Source: Clostridium grantii DSM 8605 (GTDB lineage: Bacteria; Bacillota; Clostridia; Clostridiales; Clostridiaceae). Taken from it: DNA of 22,336 bases. Made by a program: the position numbers and the translations under genes. Where the stretch lies: NCBI RefSeq assembly GCF_900129965.1, contig NZ_FQXM01000037.1:1-22336 (forward strand). The letters are read 5' to 3'. The notes under the pieces were generated by a model. The model was not told where the DNA came from and did no database searches. It worked only from the letters and a program-made list of their open reading frames with translations. Shown piece by piece: positions 14,425-22,336 of the stretch; within the stretch, counting starts at the first letter, position 1, and each line of letters starts with the position of its first letter.

Positions 14425-16266
14425 TTATAGTTCAATTTTCACATTATATTCTTTTAGCCAAGTATTAATTTGAATTAAATAAGCAATTAGCTGAGGACCT
14501 GTCATTAATTGTCCAAACCATGGAAGTTTATATGAAGAACCTCCTGAGGAAACTAATTTTTGGACCTCTTCTTTATTGATTAATTGAAGAATAGGAGAAT
14601 TTTTATCATCTAAAATAGATTGCATCCATTTCTGTACAATTTTTGTGTATTCAGGACTGTGAGTTTTAGGATAAGGACTTTTCTTTCTATCTACTATGCT
14701 ATCAGGTAAAATATCTTTGAAAGCTTTTCTTAAAATTCCTTTCTCACGACCTTGATAAAATTTTATTTCAGCAGGAATATTGAAAGCATATTGTACTAGT
14801 CTATGATCGGCAAAGGGTACTCTTGCTTCTAAACTATTAGCCATGCTCATCCTATCTTTTCTATTTAATAAAGTTATCATAAACCATTTAATATTTAAAT
14901 AAAATAATTCTCTTTGCTTGAAATCTAATTGGGATTCTCCATCTATATGAGGTACTTCAGCAATAGTTTTTTTATAGTGCTCATATGAAGCATCTTCTAA
15001 ATCTATAGATTGTAGACTATCAGATAATAATTTTTTTCTTTCATTAAGTTTTGTATACCATGGGAATTTATTACCAAATACTGATTCCTTGTTTGTAAAC
15101 CAAGGATAACCACCAAAAATTTCATCTGCACATTCACCAGATAAAGCTACAGTATGATTTTTCCTTACTTCTTTGCAGAATAAATAAAGAGAGGAATCTA
15201 TATCTGCCATGCCAGGAAGATCATAAGCTTTAACAGCCTCAAAAAGAGTTTCAGCAAGTCTGTCATTTGTATTAATTATGGAATGATGGTTACTAGCAAT
15301 AAATTTTGCCATTTCTAAAGCATAAAAACTATCGGAAGTAGGTTGATATTTATTAGATTTAAAATAAAGGTCATTATCTTTATAATCAATAGAATAAGTA
15401 TCTAATACTTTCCCTTTTTCTTTAAAATTTTTTGATGCAACATAAGATATTATACTTGAATCTAATCCACCTGATAAAAATGTACAAACAGGAACATCCC
15501 CTACTAGTTGTCTTTTTATAGCATCTGTAAGCAAATGTCTTAAATGCTCAGCAGTTGTATCAGCGTCTTCAGTGTGTTCTTCACAAGAAGGCTTCCAATA
15601 ATTTTTTAGTTCTAATTTATTTTTATTAAATGTTAAAGAATGTGCAGGAGGAATTTCATGTATTCCTTTAAAAATTGCACTTCCTAGGGCTCTTGCGGGA
15701 CCCAGTGAAAAAATTTCTGTAATACTATCTTTATCTATAACTGCTTCTACTAAAGGATTAGCTAAAATAGCTTTTAATTCTGAACCAAAAATAAGACAGT
15801 TGTTTTTTACAGTATAAAACAAAGGTTTTACACCTAAATGATCTCTAGCTATAAAAAGTTCTTTTTCTTTTTCGTTCCAAACTGCAAAAGCGAATATGCC
15901 ATTAATATGATTAAGGCAATTTTCACCCCAATAAATGTAAGCAGTAAGAAGTACTTCTGTATCAGAATAGGAATTAAAAGAGTATCCTGCTTCAAGTAAT
16001 TCTTTTCTAACATCCTCAGTATTATATAATTCTCCATTATAAACTAATATATATTTAGAACCAGCACTGTATTTAACCATTGGTTGAAGTCCACCAGTAG
16101 GATCTACAATTACTAGTCTTCTATGACCTAATAAAGCACTAGTGGATAAATAATACCCAAAATCATCAGGTCCTCTATATGATAATGTATTAGTCATTTT
16201 TACAAGTGTATCTTTTTTTGATGCTAAATTGTTATTAAAATCTATCCAACCGCAAATACCACACAT
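14425..16266 (-). CDS. asnB: Asparagine synthetase (glutamine-hydrolysing)
   Basis: This 613-residue enzyme makes asparagine from aspartate, ATP and glutamine. The N-terminal glutaminase domain starts MCGICGW, so Cys2 is the nucleophile after Met removal. SYRGPDD (29-35) and YNGELYN (76-82) line the glutamine site. The C-terminal synthetase domain has the ATP-pyrophosphatase loop SGGLDSS at 265-271, then SGECADEIFGGYPWF and the conserved EARVPFADHRLVQYAF. Length and order match the Bacillus AsnB/AsnO type. The start is set by AAGGAG before the ATG. The sortase gene lies 132 bases downstream on the same strand, behind a weak terminator. I saw no T-box leader. The protein could alternatively amidate a peptide, as some AsnB relatives do. 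Confidence 0.92.
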   Translation of the reverse strand: MCGICGWIDFNNNLASKKDTLVKMTNTLSYRGPDDFGYYLSTSALLGHRRLVIVDPTGGLQPMVKYSAGSKYILVYNGELYNTEDVRKELLEAGYSFNSYSDTEVLLTAYIYWGENCLNHINGIFAFAVWNEKEKELFIARDHLGVKPLFYTVKNNCLIFGSELKAILANPLVEAVIDKDSITEIFSLGPARALGSAIFKGIHEIPPAHSLTFNKNKLELKNYWKPSCEEHTEDADTTAEHLRHLLTDAIKRQLVGDVPVCTFLSGGLDSSIISYVASKNFKEKGKVLDTYSIDYKDNDLYFKSNKYQPTSDSFYALEMAKFIASNHHSIINTNDRLAETLFEAVKAYDLPGMADIDSSLYLFCKEVRKNHTVALSGECADEIFGGYPWFTNKESVFGNKFPWYTKLNERKKLLSDSLQSIDLEDASYEHYKKTIAEVPHIDGESQLDFKQRELFYLNIKWFMITLLNRKDRMSMANSLEARVPFADHRLVQYAFNIPAEIKFYQGREKGILRKAFKDILPDSIVDRKKSPYPKTHSPEYTKIVQKWMQSILDDKNSPILQLINKEEVQKLVSSGGSSYKLPWFGQLMTGPQLIAYLIQINTWLKEYNVKIEL

Positions 16267-16794
16267 GTTATCACTCCTTGTATTATGTGCTATTATGTTA
16301 TTCTATAGAGAATTCATTGTGCGTTGAACTGAAATCTCTAAACATAAATTTAGAACATTATATAATTAATTTATGTTTATTAATTATTCTTGTTACTTTT
16401 AACTTTTTATATTGATAAATTCCTGTCCTATATTATTGTGTGGAGTTTTTTTATAATTATATTTAGGGTGAAAAAATTTTTAATAAATTAATCACAAAAT
16501 ATTTGAAGAAGAAAATCATAATTTTAGTATAATTAAAAACTATATTTAAAATTATATTATAGTATCATGATATCGAGTATTTAACGTTAAACTATGAGAA
16601 AAAAGTGAAGCAAAGGGATAACTCTTTTAAAAATCGACAAATTTCTACAAATACTTATAATATTTGCATATTCATATAATTGTGGTACAATAATTATGAA
16701 TTAATTGTAAATATTTTTAAAAAGGTGTGCTTGTTATAATTTATACTATTTTATCAATCTAATTTAATTAGGCAAATGACAAGGGGGAAAACAA
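16267..16794. other. 528-base divergent gap between asnB and the RHS gene
   Basis: No convincing gene is visible. Near asnB are two overlapping inverted repeats: AAACATAAATT (16340-16350) with AATTTATGTTT (16368-16378), and ATAATTAAT (16362-16370) with ATTAATTAT (16379-16387). They share bases, so only one can form at a time. The rest is very AT-rich. A promoter for the RHS gene lies at 16664-16691. No T-box or riboswitch is recognised. Confidence 0.6.
16664..16691 (+). promoter_or_regulatory. Candidate promoter of the RHS surface protein gene
   Basis: TTGCAT at 16664-16669 and TACAAT at 16686-16691 with a 16-base spacer lie about 100 bases before the start codon, leaving a leader of roughly 95 bases. 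Confidence 0.45.
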
Positions 16795-19700
16795 ATGAGT
16801 TCATTTAAGAAGATTGTATCAACGGTAATTCTAAGTATTTTTATATGTAACATAGTACCTATGACTGTATTGGCTGAGAATATCAATAAAAATTATACTG
16901 AGCCACAATTTAGTAATTATGAAAATAAAATAAATAAAGAAGAATCTAAAATAGTTAAAGAGGATACTGAAAAAAGAGAAAGAAATGTAAAGCATTTCTT
17001 AAAAGAAGATAATACATATGAAGCAGTAATTTATCCATATTCAGTACATTATAATAACAATGGTCAATGGGAAGATATAGACAACACATTGATTGACAGT
17101 ACTGATGAAGATAATAATAGTATTCTTGAAAATAAGAATAATAGTTATAAGGTTAAATTTGGAAAGAAAGTTGATTCCAATAAATTGGTAAGCATAAAAA
17201 AAGATAAGTATGAAATATATTGGAATTTGGTAGATGAATCTGAGATATCAGAAGATAATGTGAATAATACTAATTTGCCTATTGAGGAGCAATTAGAATC
17301 TACAGAGGAAGCTACTCCAGACATTGAAGATACAATTGAAAGTAACGCAGAAAAGGATATTGAAACTAATACAGAAGTAATAGAAGCGGAAGAAGACGTT
17401 GAAATAAACGAAGATGTTGAGCCACAAGGAGAAAGTGAAATAGAAGACTCAACTGAAATTGAATCTAGTTCAAATGTGGAGGACAGTGATAAGTCAACAC
17501 AAGATGTTGATGAAACTAGTGAAACTGACGAAACTACTGAAACTACTGAAGTTAGTCAAACAAAACAAAAAGAAGAGGATAGCATATCTGAGAATAAAGT
17601 TAATCTTAAATATTATAATAACTTAAATAAAAATAGCCAATTAGAAGTAGTTGATAGAAATTTAGATAAGCTACAAGAATTAAGTGAAAATGATAAAAAG
17701 AGAACTTTAACTAAAACAGAGTCCACAGTAATTTTCAAAGATATTTATAATAATGTTGATTTAAGTTATAATGTAGAACCAGATAAATTTAAAGAGACTA
17801 TTATTATTAATGAGAAAACGAGCAATCCAGAATTTAGATTCAATTTATATGCAAAGAATTTAATCGCCGAAATTAATAAAGATAAAAGTATTTCTTTCTA
17901 CGATAGTGAAGATAAAGAAAATGTTATATTTGTTATAGATGCTCCATTTATGTATGATTCTAATGGGGAAGAAAGTACAGATATAGAAATAAAGTTAGAA
18001 GAGACTAAGAAAGGCTACGAGTTAATCATAACTCCTAGTAATGAGTGGCTAAACAGTGGAGATAGAGTATATCCAATATATGTAGACCCAACATTAACAA
18101 CTTCTTTAGATGTTAATGATATAATGGATGCTCATGTATCTCAAAATTATGCTGGTACAAATTATCAAGTCAGTTCAATTTTAAAAACAGGATATGGATC
18201 TTCTTCTGGTATAAATAGAAGTTATATGTCATTTGAATTGCCTACAACGTTATCATCTGCTGACATGATTATTGATGCAGAATTATGTTTATGGCTTAAT
18301 AATGACGCATCTACTTCTAGGCAAGTTGATGCGCATAAAGTAACAGGAAGTTGGAGTTCATCCACAATAACCTGGAACAATAAACCTGCATATAGCTCGA
18401 AAATTGAGGATTATAAATTAGTGCAAGGGGTGGCAGGTAACTATTTTTCATGGGATGTTACAGAAATAGTAAAAGAATGGCACTCAACAGGAACTAATTA
18501 TGGCTTCATGCTTAAAAATCATGATGAATCAACTGGATATACAGAATATAGATCTTCAGACACAACAATTGCTGGAGCTAGACCTCAAATTGTATTAAGC
18601 TATGTAAATAATTCAGGACTTGAAAGTTATTGGACATACCACTCTCAAAGCGTAGGGAGAGCAGGGACAGGTTTTGTTAATGACTACAATGGTAATTTAA
18701 TATTTACCCATAATGATTTAAGCATGAATGGAAACTTAATGCCTGTATCAATAAATCATGTATTCAATAGTAATGAAAAATCTACTGATATAAAATATGG
18801 ATTTGGATGGAGAACAAATTTAAGCCAAAGGATTGAAAACCAAACTATAGGTGGTACAAATTATTATGTTTATACAGATGAAGATGGCACAAAACACTAT
18901 CTAAAGTTAGATTCTGCTTCAGGAGAAATAAAGGATGAGTCAGGCCTTAATATAACTTTAACTATAAATAGTGCAAGTACCGATGAAAGATATGTCTTAA
19001 AAGATAAAGAAGATAATAAACTTACATTTACTTCTACTGGATATCTTAAAAAAATTTATGATAACAACGGAAGTTATATACAATTAAATTATAGTGGGAC
19101 CACATTAATAGAAGTAATAGATGGGGCTAAGAGAAAAACTACTTTAACAAGAAATGCTGATGGTTCCCTTAAAGAGATAATAGATCAAAGTAACAGAAAA
19201 ACAACATTTACTTACACAAACTCAAAATTAACATATATAACTTATCCAGATGGCAAATATTCTAGCTATACTTATGATGCTAATAATAACCTAAGTGAAG
19301 CTAAGAATTATGACGGATATAGAATAACTTATTCTTACTATACGGTAAAACCTTATCGTATAAATAAAATTCAAGAAAGTAATACAAATGGAACTTTAGG
19401 GGAGCAATTAGATGTTACCTATGGTTACAATACAACTACTTTTAAAGATTATAGAGGAAAGAAAAACATTTACCAATTTAATGACTATGGAAATACAATT
19501 TCTATAAGGGATGATGAAGGATATGCGCAGTATTATAAGTATAATGAGTCAGGATTTAATAAAAATAAATTAACAACTCAATCAAAGCTTCAAAGCTCAG
19601 TGTTAAATTATGTACAAAACCACAATGCTGAAGTATACAGTAACTGGACTGTAGAGCCTTGGGCAGGTTCTAGCGGTTCAGGAGCATATAGTACTGCATA

Positions 19701-20268
19701 TAGTTATTTAGGAAAACAATCTTTGAAGATAAATAAAACTAATACAACTAGTAGACATGTTTATGAACAAAAGTTATCCCTGCAAAAAGGTAAGTCTTAT
19801 ACATTATCCAGTTATGTAAAAACCGAGAATATTTCTAGTGGAAAAGGGGCAGTTATATCTGTATATTATAAGGATAGAACTGGTGCCTGGGTAATAGTAG
19901 ATTCTGATCATATAAGTGGAACAAATGATTGGCAAAGACTTCAAGTTACATTCAAATTACCATCAGATGCACTTACAGGAGAAGTATATGTAAATGCTGG
20001 TATAGAAGAAGAAACAGGTACAGCCTATTTTGATGCCATGCAATTAGAAAATGGTTCTATTGCAAATAGATATAATCTTGTAGAAAACGCAAATTTCACA
20101 TATGGTACAGAAACACCAACATTTTGGGGGAAGGATGAAGGTTGTAATAGTGGAGATGATATTGTAACATCTGATGATTCCACATATCCAGCAATTCTTG
20201 ATTATCAGAAAAAAGTATTTAAAATTAATGGTAGTAGCACTGTAGAGGGTTCCCAGTTCAACTATTAA
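16795..20268 (+). CDS. Secreted DNRLRE/RHS-repeat protein, N-terminal part, interrupted
   Basis: The frame codes 1157 residues before a stop created by the palindromic element at 20241. Residues 1-27 are a signal peptide (VLAEN cleavage region). About 145-270 is an acidic Glu/Asp/Ser/Thr linker. About 435-600 is a DNRLRE-type module (SYMSFELPTTL, SWDVTEIVKEWHSTG). An RHS entry module follows at about 605-660, then YD repeats (TYPDGKYSSYTYDANNNLSE) at about 740-930. A carbohydrate-binding-like beta module spans about 940-1095, and a second such module starts at about 1100 and breaks at STVEGSQFNY. Such proteins are large, wall-associated or secreted clostridial proteins, often ending in a toxin or variable tip. 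AAGGGGG at 16781-16787 precedes the ATG. Native frame ends at about 20246; the last residues are element-coded. Confidence 0.85.
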   Translation: MSSFKKIVSTVILSIFICNIVPMTVLAENINKNYTEPQFSNYENKINKEESKIVKEDTEKRERNVKHFLKEDNTYEAVIYPYSVHYNNNGQWEDIDNTLIDSTDEDNNSILENKNNSYKVKFGKKVDSNKLVSIKKDKYEIYWNLVDESEISEDNVNNTNLPIEEQLESTEEATPDIEDTIESNAEKDIETNTEVIEAEEDVEINEDVEPQGESEIEDSTEIESSSNVEDSDKSTQDVDETSETDETTETTEVSQTKQKEEDSISENKVNLKYYNNLNKNSQLEVVDRNLDKLQELSENDKKRTLTKTESTVIFKDIYNNVDLSYNVEPDKFKETIIINEKTSNPEFRFNLYAKNLIAEINKDKSISFYDSEDKENVIFVIDAPFMYDSNGEESTDIEIKLEETKKGYELIITPSNEWLNSGDRVYPIYVDPTLTTSLDVNDIMDAHVSQNYAGTNYQVSSILKTGYGSSSGINRSYMSFELPTTLSSADMIIDAELCLWLNNDASTSRQVDAHKVTGSWSSSTITWNNKPAYSSKIEDYKLVQGVAGNYFSWDVTEIVKEWHSTGTNYGFMLKNHDESTGYTEYRSSDTTIAGARPQIVLSYVNNSGLESYWTYHSQSVGRAGTGFVNDYNGNLIFTHNDLSMNGNLMPVSINHVFNSNEKSTDIKYGFGWRTNLSQRIENQTIGGTNYYVYTDEDGTKHYLKLDSASGEIKDESGLNITLTINSASTDERYVLKDKEDNKLTFTSTGYLKKIYDNNGSYIQLNYSGTTLIEVIDGAKRKTTLTRNADGSLKEIIDQSNRKTTFTYTNSKLTYITYPDGKYSSYTYDANNNLSEAKNYDGYRITYSYYTVKPYRINKIQESNTNGTLGEQLDVTYGYNTTTFKDYRGKKNIYQFNDYGNTISIRDDEGYAQYYKYNESGFNKNKLTTQSKLQSSVLNYVQNHNAEVYSNWTVEPWAGSSGSGAYSTAYSYLGKQSLKINKTNTTSRHVYEQKLSLQKGKSYTLSSYVKTENISSGKGAVISVYYKDRTGAWVIVDSDHISGTNDWQRLQVTFKLPSDALTGEVYVNAGIEEETGTAYFDAMQLENGSIANRYNLVENANFTYGTETPTFWGKDEGCNSGDDIVTSDDSTYPAILDYQKKVFKINGSSTVEGSQFNY

Positions 20269-20349
20269 TTTATACATGTCCAAAACTAGTTGATGCGTCT
20301 AGCTTTTGGAACAAGTATAAATTAAGTTTCACATTGGGATCCCTATAGA
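20241..20349 (+). repeat. Palindromic element, copy 2, inside the RHS gene
   Basis: A 97-base palindrome (20247-20343) is flanked by near-identical 6-base repeats TGTAGA (20241-20246) and TATAGA (20344-20349), with TAGA exact in both. Outer arms GGGTTCCCA/TGGGATCCC enclose the core shared with copy 1: AACTATTAATTTAT on the left and ATAAATTAAGTTT on the right. Apical arms CTAG/CTAG close on a 9-base loop (20290-20298). Repeat period is 103 bases, which is 1 modulo 3, exactly the frame difference between the RHS coding segments on either side. Deleting one period gives a continuous STVDKDVFQT. It encodes no protein and matches no insertion sequence I know. Confidence 0.85.
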
Positions 20350-22336
20350 TAAAGATGTTTTCCAAACAATAAATGTATCTGGTGATGCAAATGATGTATT
20401 CACTATTGCAGGTTGGGCAAAAGGAGCTTCTGTTGATTTAACCCAAGACGGTAGAGAGTTTTGTATGTATGCTGGTTTTCTAAAGTTGGATAATTCATGG
20501 CAATGGGAAAAAATCACCTTTAACCAAGATTCAAATGACTGGCAATTTGTATCAGATAGAGTAATAGCAAAAGAAGCTTATAAAGCTATGAGGGTTTATT
20601 TTTCATATTACAGAAATGAGAACGTAGCATATTTTGACGGATTACAATTATACAAAGAAGAATTTGGTCAAAGTTATCAATATGATGATAATGGTAATGT
20701 AACTTCTGTAAGTGATTTAGCAGAAGAAAATAGTCAATTTGAATACAATTCAAGTAATGACTTAATTAAAGCAACAAGCGCTAAAGGAAATAAATTTAAT
20801 TATAACTATGATTCAAATCATAATTTATTAAATGCAACATCAGCAGAAAATGTAGTGTACTCATTTACCTATGATAGTAAGGGGAATCCTCTCACTTCAA
20901 AAATAGGAAGTGACTCTTTATTTATAAAATCTACTGCAACATATACTACAAGTAAAAATTATATAGACACATTAACTGATTCATCAGGAAATACAGTAAA
21001 CTACAATTATAATGAAACAAAAGGAACCTTAGATAGTGTTGTAGATGCCAAAGGAAAAACAACCTCCTATGCTTATGATTCTAACTTGGATCGTCTAAAT
21101 TCAGTTTCAAAAACAGTAGATGGACAAGTGATTACTAATAGTTATGGATATGAAAAGGACAGAATAAAATCTATAAATCACAACGGATTTAACTATAACT
21201 TCTCATATGACTCTCTAGGCAATAATACAGAAGTAAAAGTAGGTTCCCAAAGTTTAATTCAAAATATTTTTCAATCAAGAACTAGTATCTTGCAAAAATC
21301 TATTTATGGCAATGGTGACACAAAAGAACCTGTTTATGATGCTAGTGATAGAGTAATTGGAGAAAAGTATGATGGAGTAGAAAAGTATAAATACCAATAT
21401 GATGCCGAAGGAAATCTTGGTTATCACGAAGACTTAGTAAATGGAATTAACTATAGGTATTTATATGATCTTGCTGGAAGACTAGGAAAAGTTCAAGAAT
21501 CTGATGGAAATAGTGTAAAATATGAGTATGACCTTGATAACAATATTAGTAATGTAACAGAAAAAATCAACGGAATATCTCACTCAACAAGCTATACTTA
21601 TGATAAAGACAGCAAATTAAAAAATATAGCTTATTCTGGGAATAACATTGGATTTAATTATGACCTACTTGGAAGACTTGGTACAAAAACAATAAATACA
21701 GGCACCGCAAACTTTGTAACACAATATGCTTATGAAGCAGGAGCAGTAGCCAACTCAACTACCACAAGAGTACAAACTATAACTAACGGTGGTAGTCAAA
21801 TTGCTTATACTTATGATGCTAATGGGAACATCGAAACAATAACAGAGAATGGTAAACAAATAAAATACTATTATAATGAGTTAAATGAATTAAAAAGAGA
21901 AGATAATGAAGTGATAGGTAATACATTTACTTATTCTTATGATAGTGGTGGAAACATAAAATCAAAGGAAGTTTATCCATTTACAAATGGGACCTTGTTG
22001 GGAAATAACTTTCTAGACATTGGAGATAACAATTTATATGTTGATGGAAGCTTTGAACTTGAAATAAATGGGGTTGAATCAAGAAACGGAGCAGGAACAA
22101 CAATAATCACTAATACCAGTAATGCAGGAGCAGCAAGAACGGGAGAAAAATATTTCTATATGCAGGGATATGCAGGAGATAATTATGCATATTTAAACCC
22201 TGTAATCGAAGTAACTCCAGGGAAAACATATAAAATAAGTTTTTATCATAAAGAAGCTACAACAGGAACATTTACATCAGATTCAAGTTACATGAAATTA
22301 AGTAATGGAAGTCATGAGTATTTTAATACAAGCTTA
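20348..22336 (+). pseudogene. RHS-repeat protein, distal part after the element, cut by the right edge
   Basis: From 20348 the shifted frame is open for 663 codons to the window edge, with no stop or further frameshift. It completes the second carbohydrate-binding-like module (VFQTINVSGDANDVFTIAGW, then ENVAYFDGLQLYKEEFGQSY). Many RHS YD repeats follow (YSFTYDSKGNPL, YEYDLDNNISN, FTYSYDSGGNI), then a third beta module begins at about 22020 (NNLYVDGSFELE, GKTYKISFYHKE). It is plainly the continuation of the gene starting at 16795. No ribosome binding site and start lie near 20348; the first in-frame ATG is at about 20464. Unless the element is bypassed or removed, this part is untranslated. 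It is called a pseudogene half on that basis. Confidence 0.8.

Noticed and set aside
16267..16500. T-box leader upstream of asnB
   Set aside because: Amino-acid genes in clostridia often have one, but I found no T-box consensus sequence or antiterminator on the minus strand.
16630..16642. Spo0A-like box (TTGTCGAT on the minus strand) upstream of the RHS gene
   Set aside because: It is one base off the core and a single copy in very AT-rich sequence; chance is likely.
20241..20349. IS200/IS605-type insertion end or REP-like element
   Set aside because: Those elements insert without target duplication; here both copies have 6-base flanking repeats, and no transposase is present.
1..22336. CRISPR arrays, tRNA or rRNA genes, full insertion sequences
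   Set aside because: No regularly spaced direct repeats, no tRNA or rRNA-like sequence and no transposase reading frame were seen.

Overview
The window is AT-rich, gene-dense DNA with strong AAGGAGG-type ribosome binding sites, TTG and GTG starts beside ATG, and Firmicute gene families. The run tatD - 3D/G5-domain protein (yabE-like) - rnmV - ksgA is the order known from Bacillus and clostridia. With the class D sortase, the DNRLRE/RHS surface protein and the low GC, this points to a Clostridium-like chromosome. Species cannot be set from the sequence alone.

Layout. Positions 1-106 hold the start of an unidentified minus-strand gene. Positions 359-3801 are an osmolyte module: a BusR-like regulator (GntR helix-turn-helix plus RCK_C), then a two-gene OpuC-type ABC importer (ATPase with CBS domains; permease fused to its substrate-binding domain). 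The promoter between them carries inverted repeats that look like the operator. Positions 3938-6719 hold a lipoprotein with three YARHG-type repeats and a DUF445 membrane protein. Positions 6836-10439 carry tatD, the yabE-like gene, rnmV and ksgA. Positions 10653-13366 hold three plus-strand genes of unknown role. A 287-base gap follows, with a bidirectional terminator and a cluster of DnaA boxes. On the minus strand come a class D sortase and an asparagine synthetase. From 16795 to the right edge runs a very large secreted DNRLRE/RHS-repeat protein gene.

The most unusual item is a roughly 100-bp palindromic element present twice. One copy (8937-9043) forms almost the whole 5' leader of rnmV, between its promoter and its ribosome binding site. 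The other (20241-20349) interrupts the RHS gene, causing a stop and a frame change, yet 663 further codons stay open to the window end. Removing 103 bases, one direct repeat plus the element, restores the expected frame. The two copies share an inner core but differ in loop and outermost arms, and the differences keep both sides complementary, as expected for a folded structure that is maintained.

The second notable item is the DnaA-box cluster at 13398-13650: four perfect TTATCCACA boxes, three of them within 33 bp, around an AT-rich tract. It could titrate or load DnaA, or mark an origin-related site.
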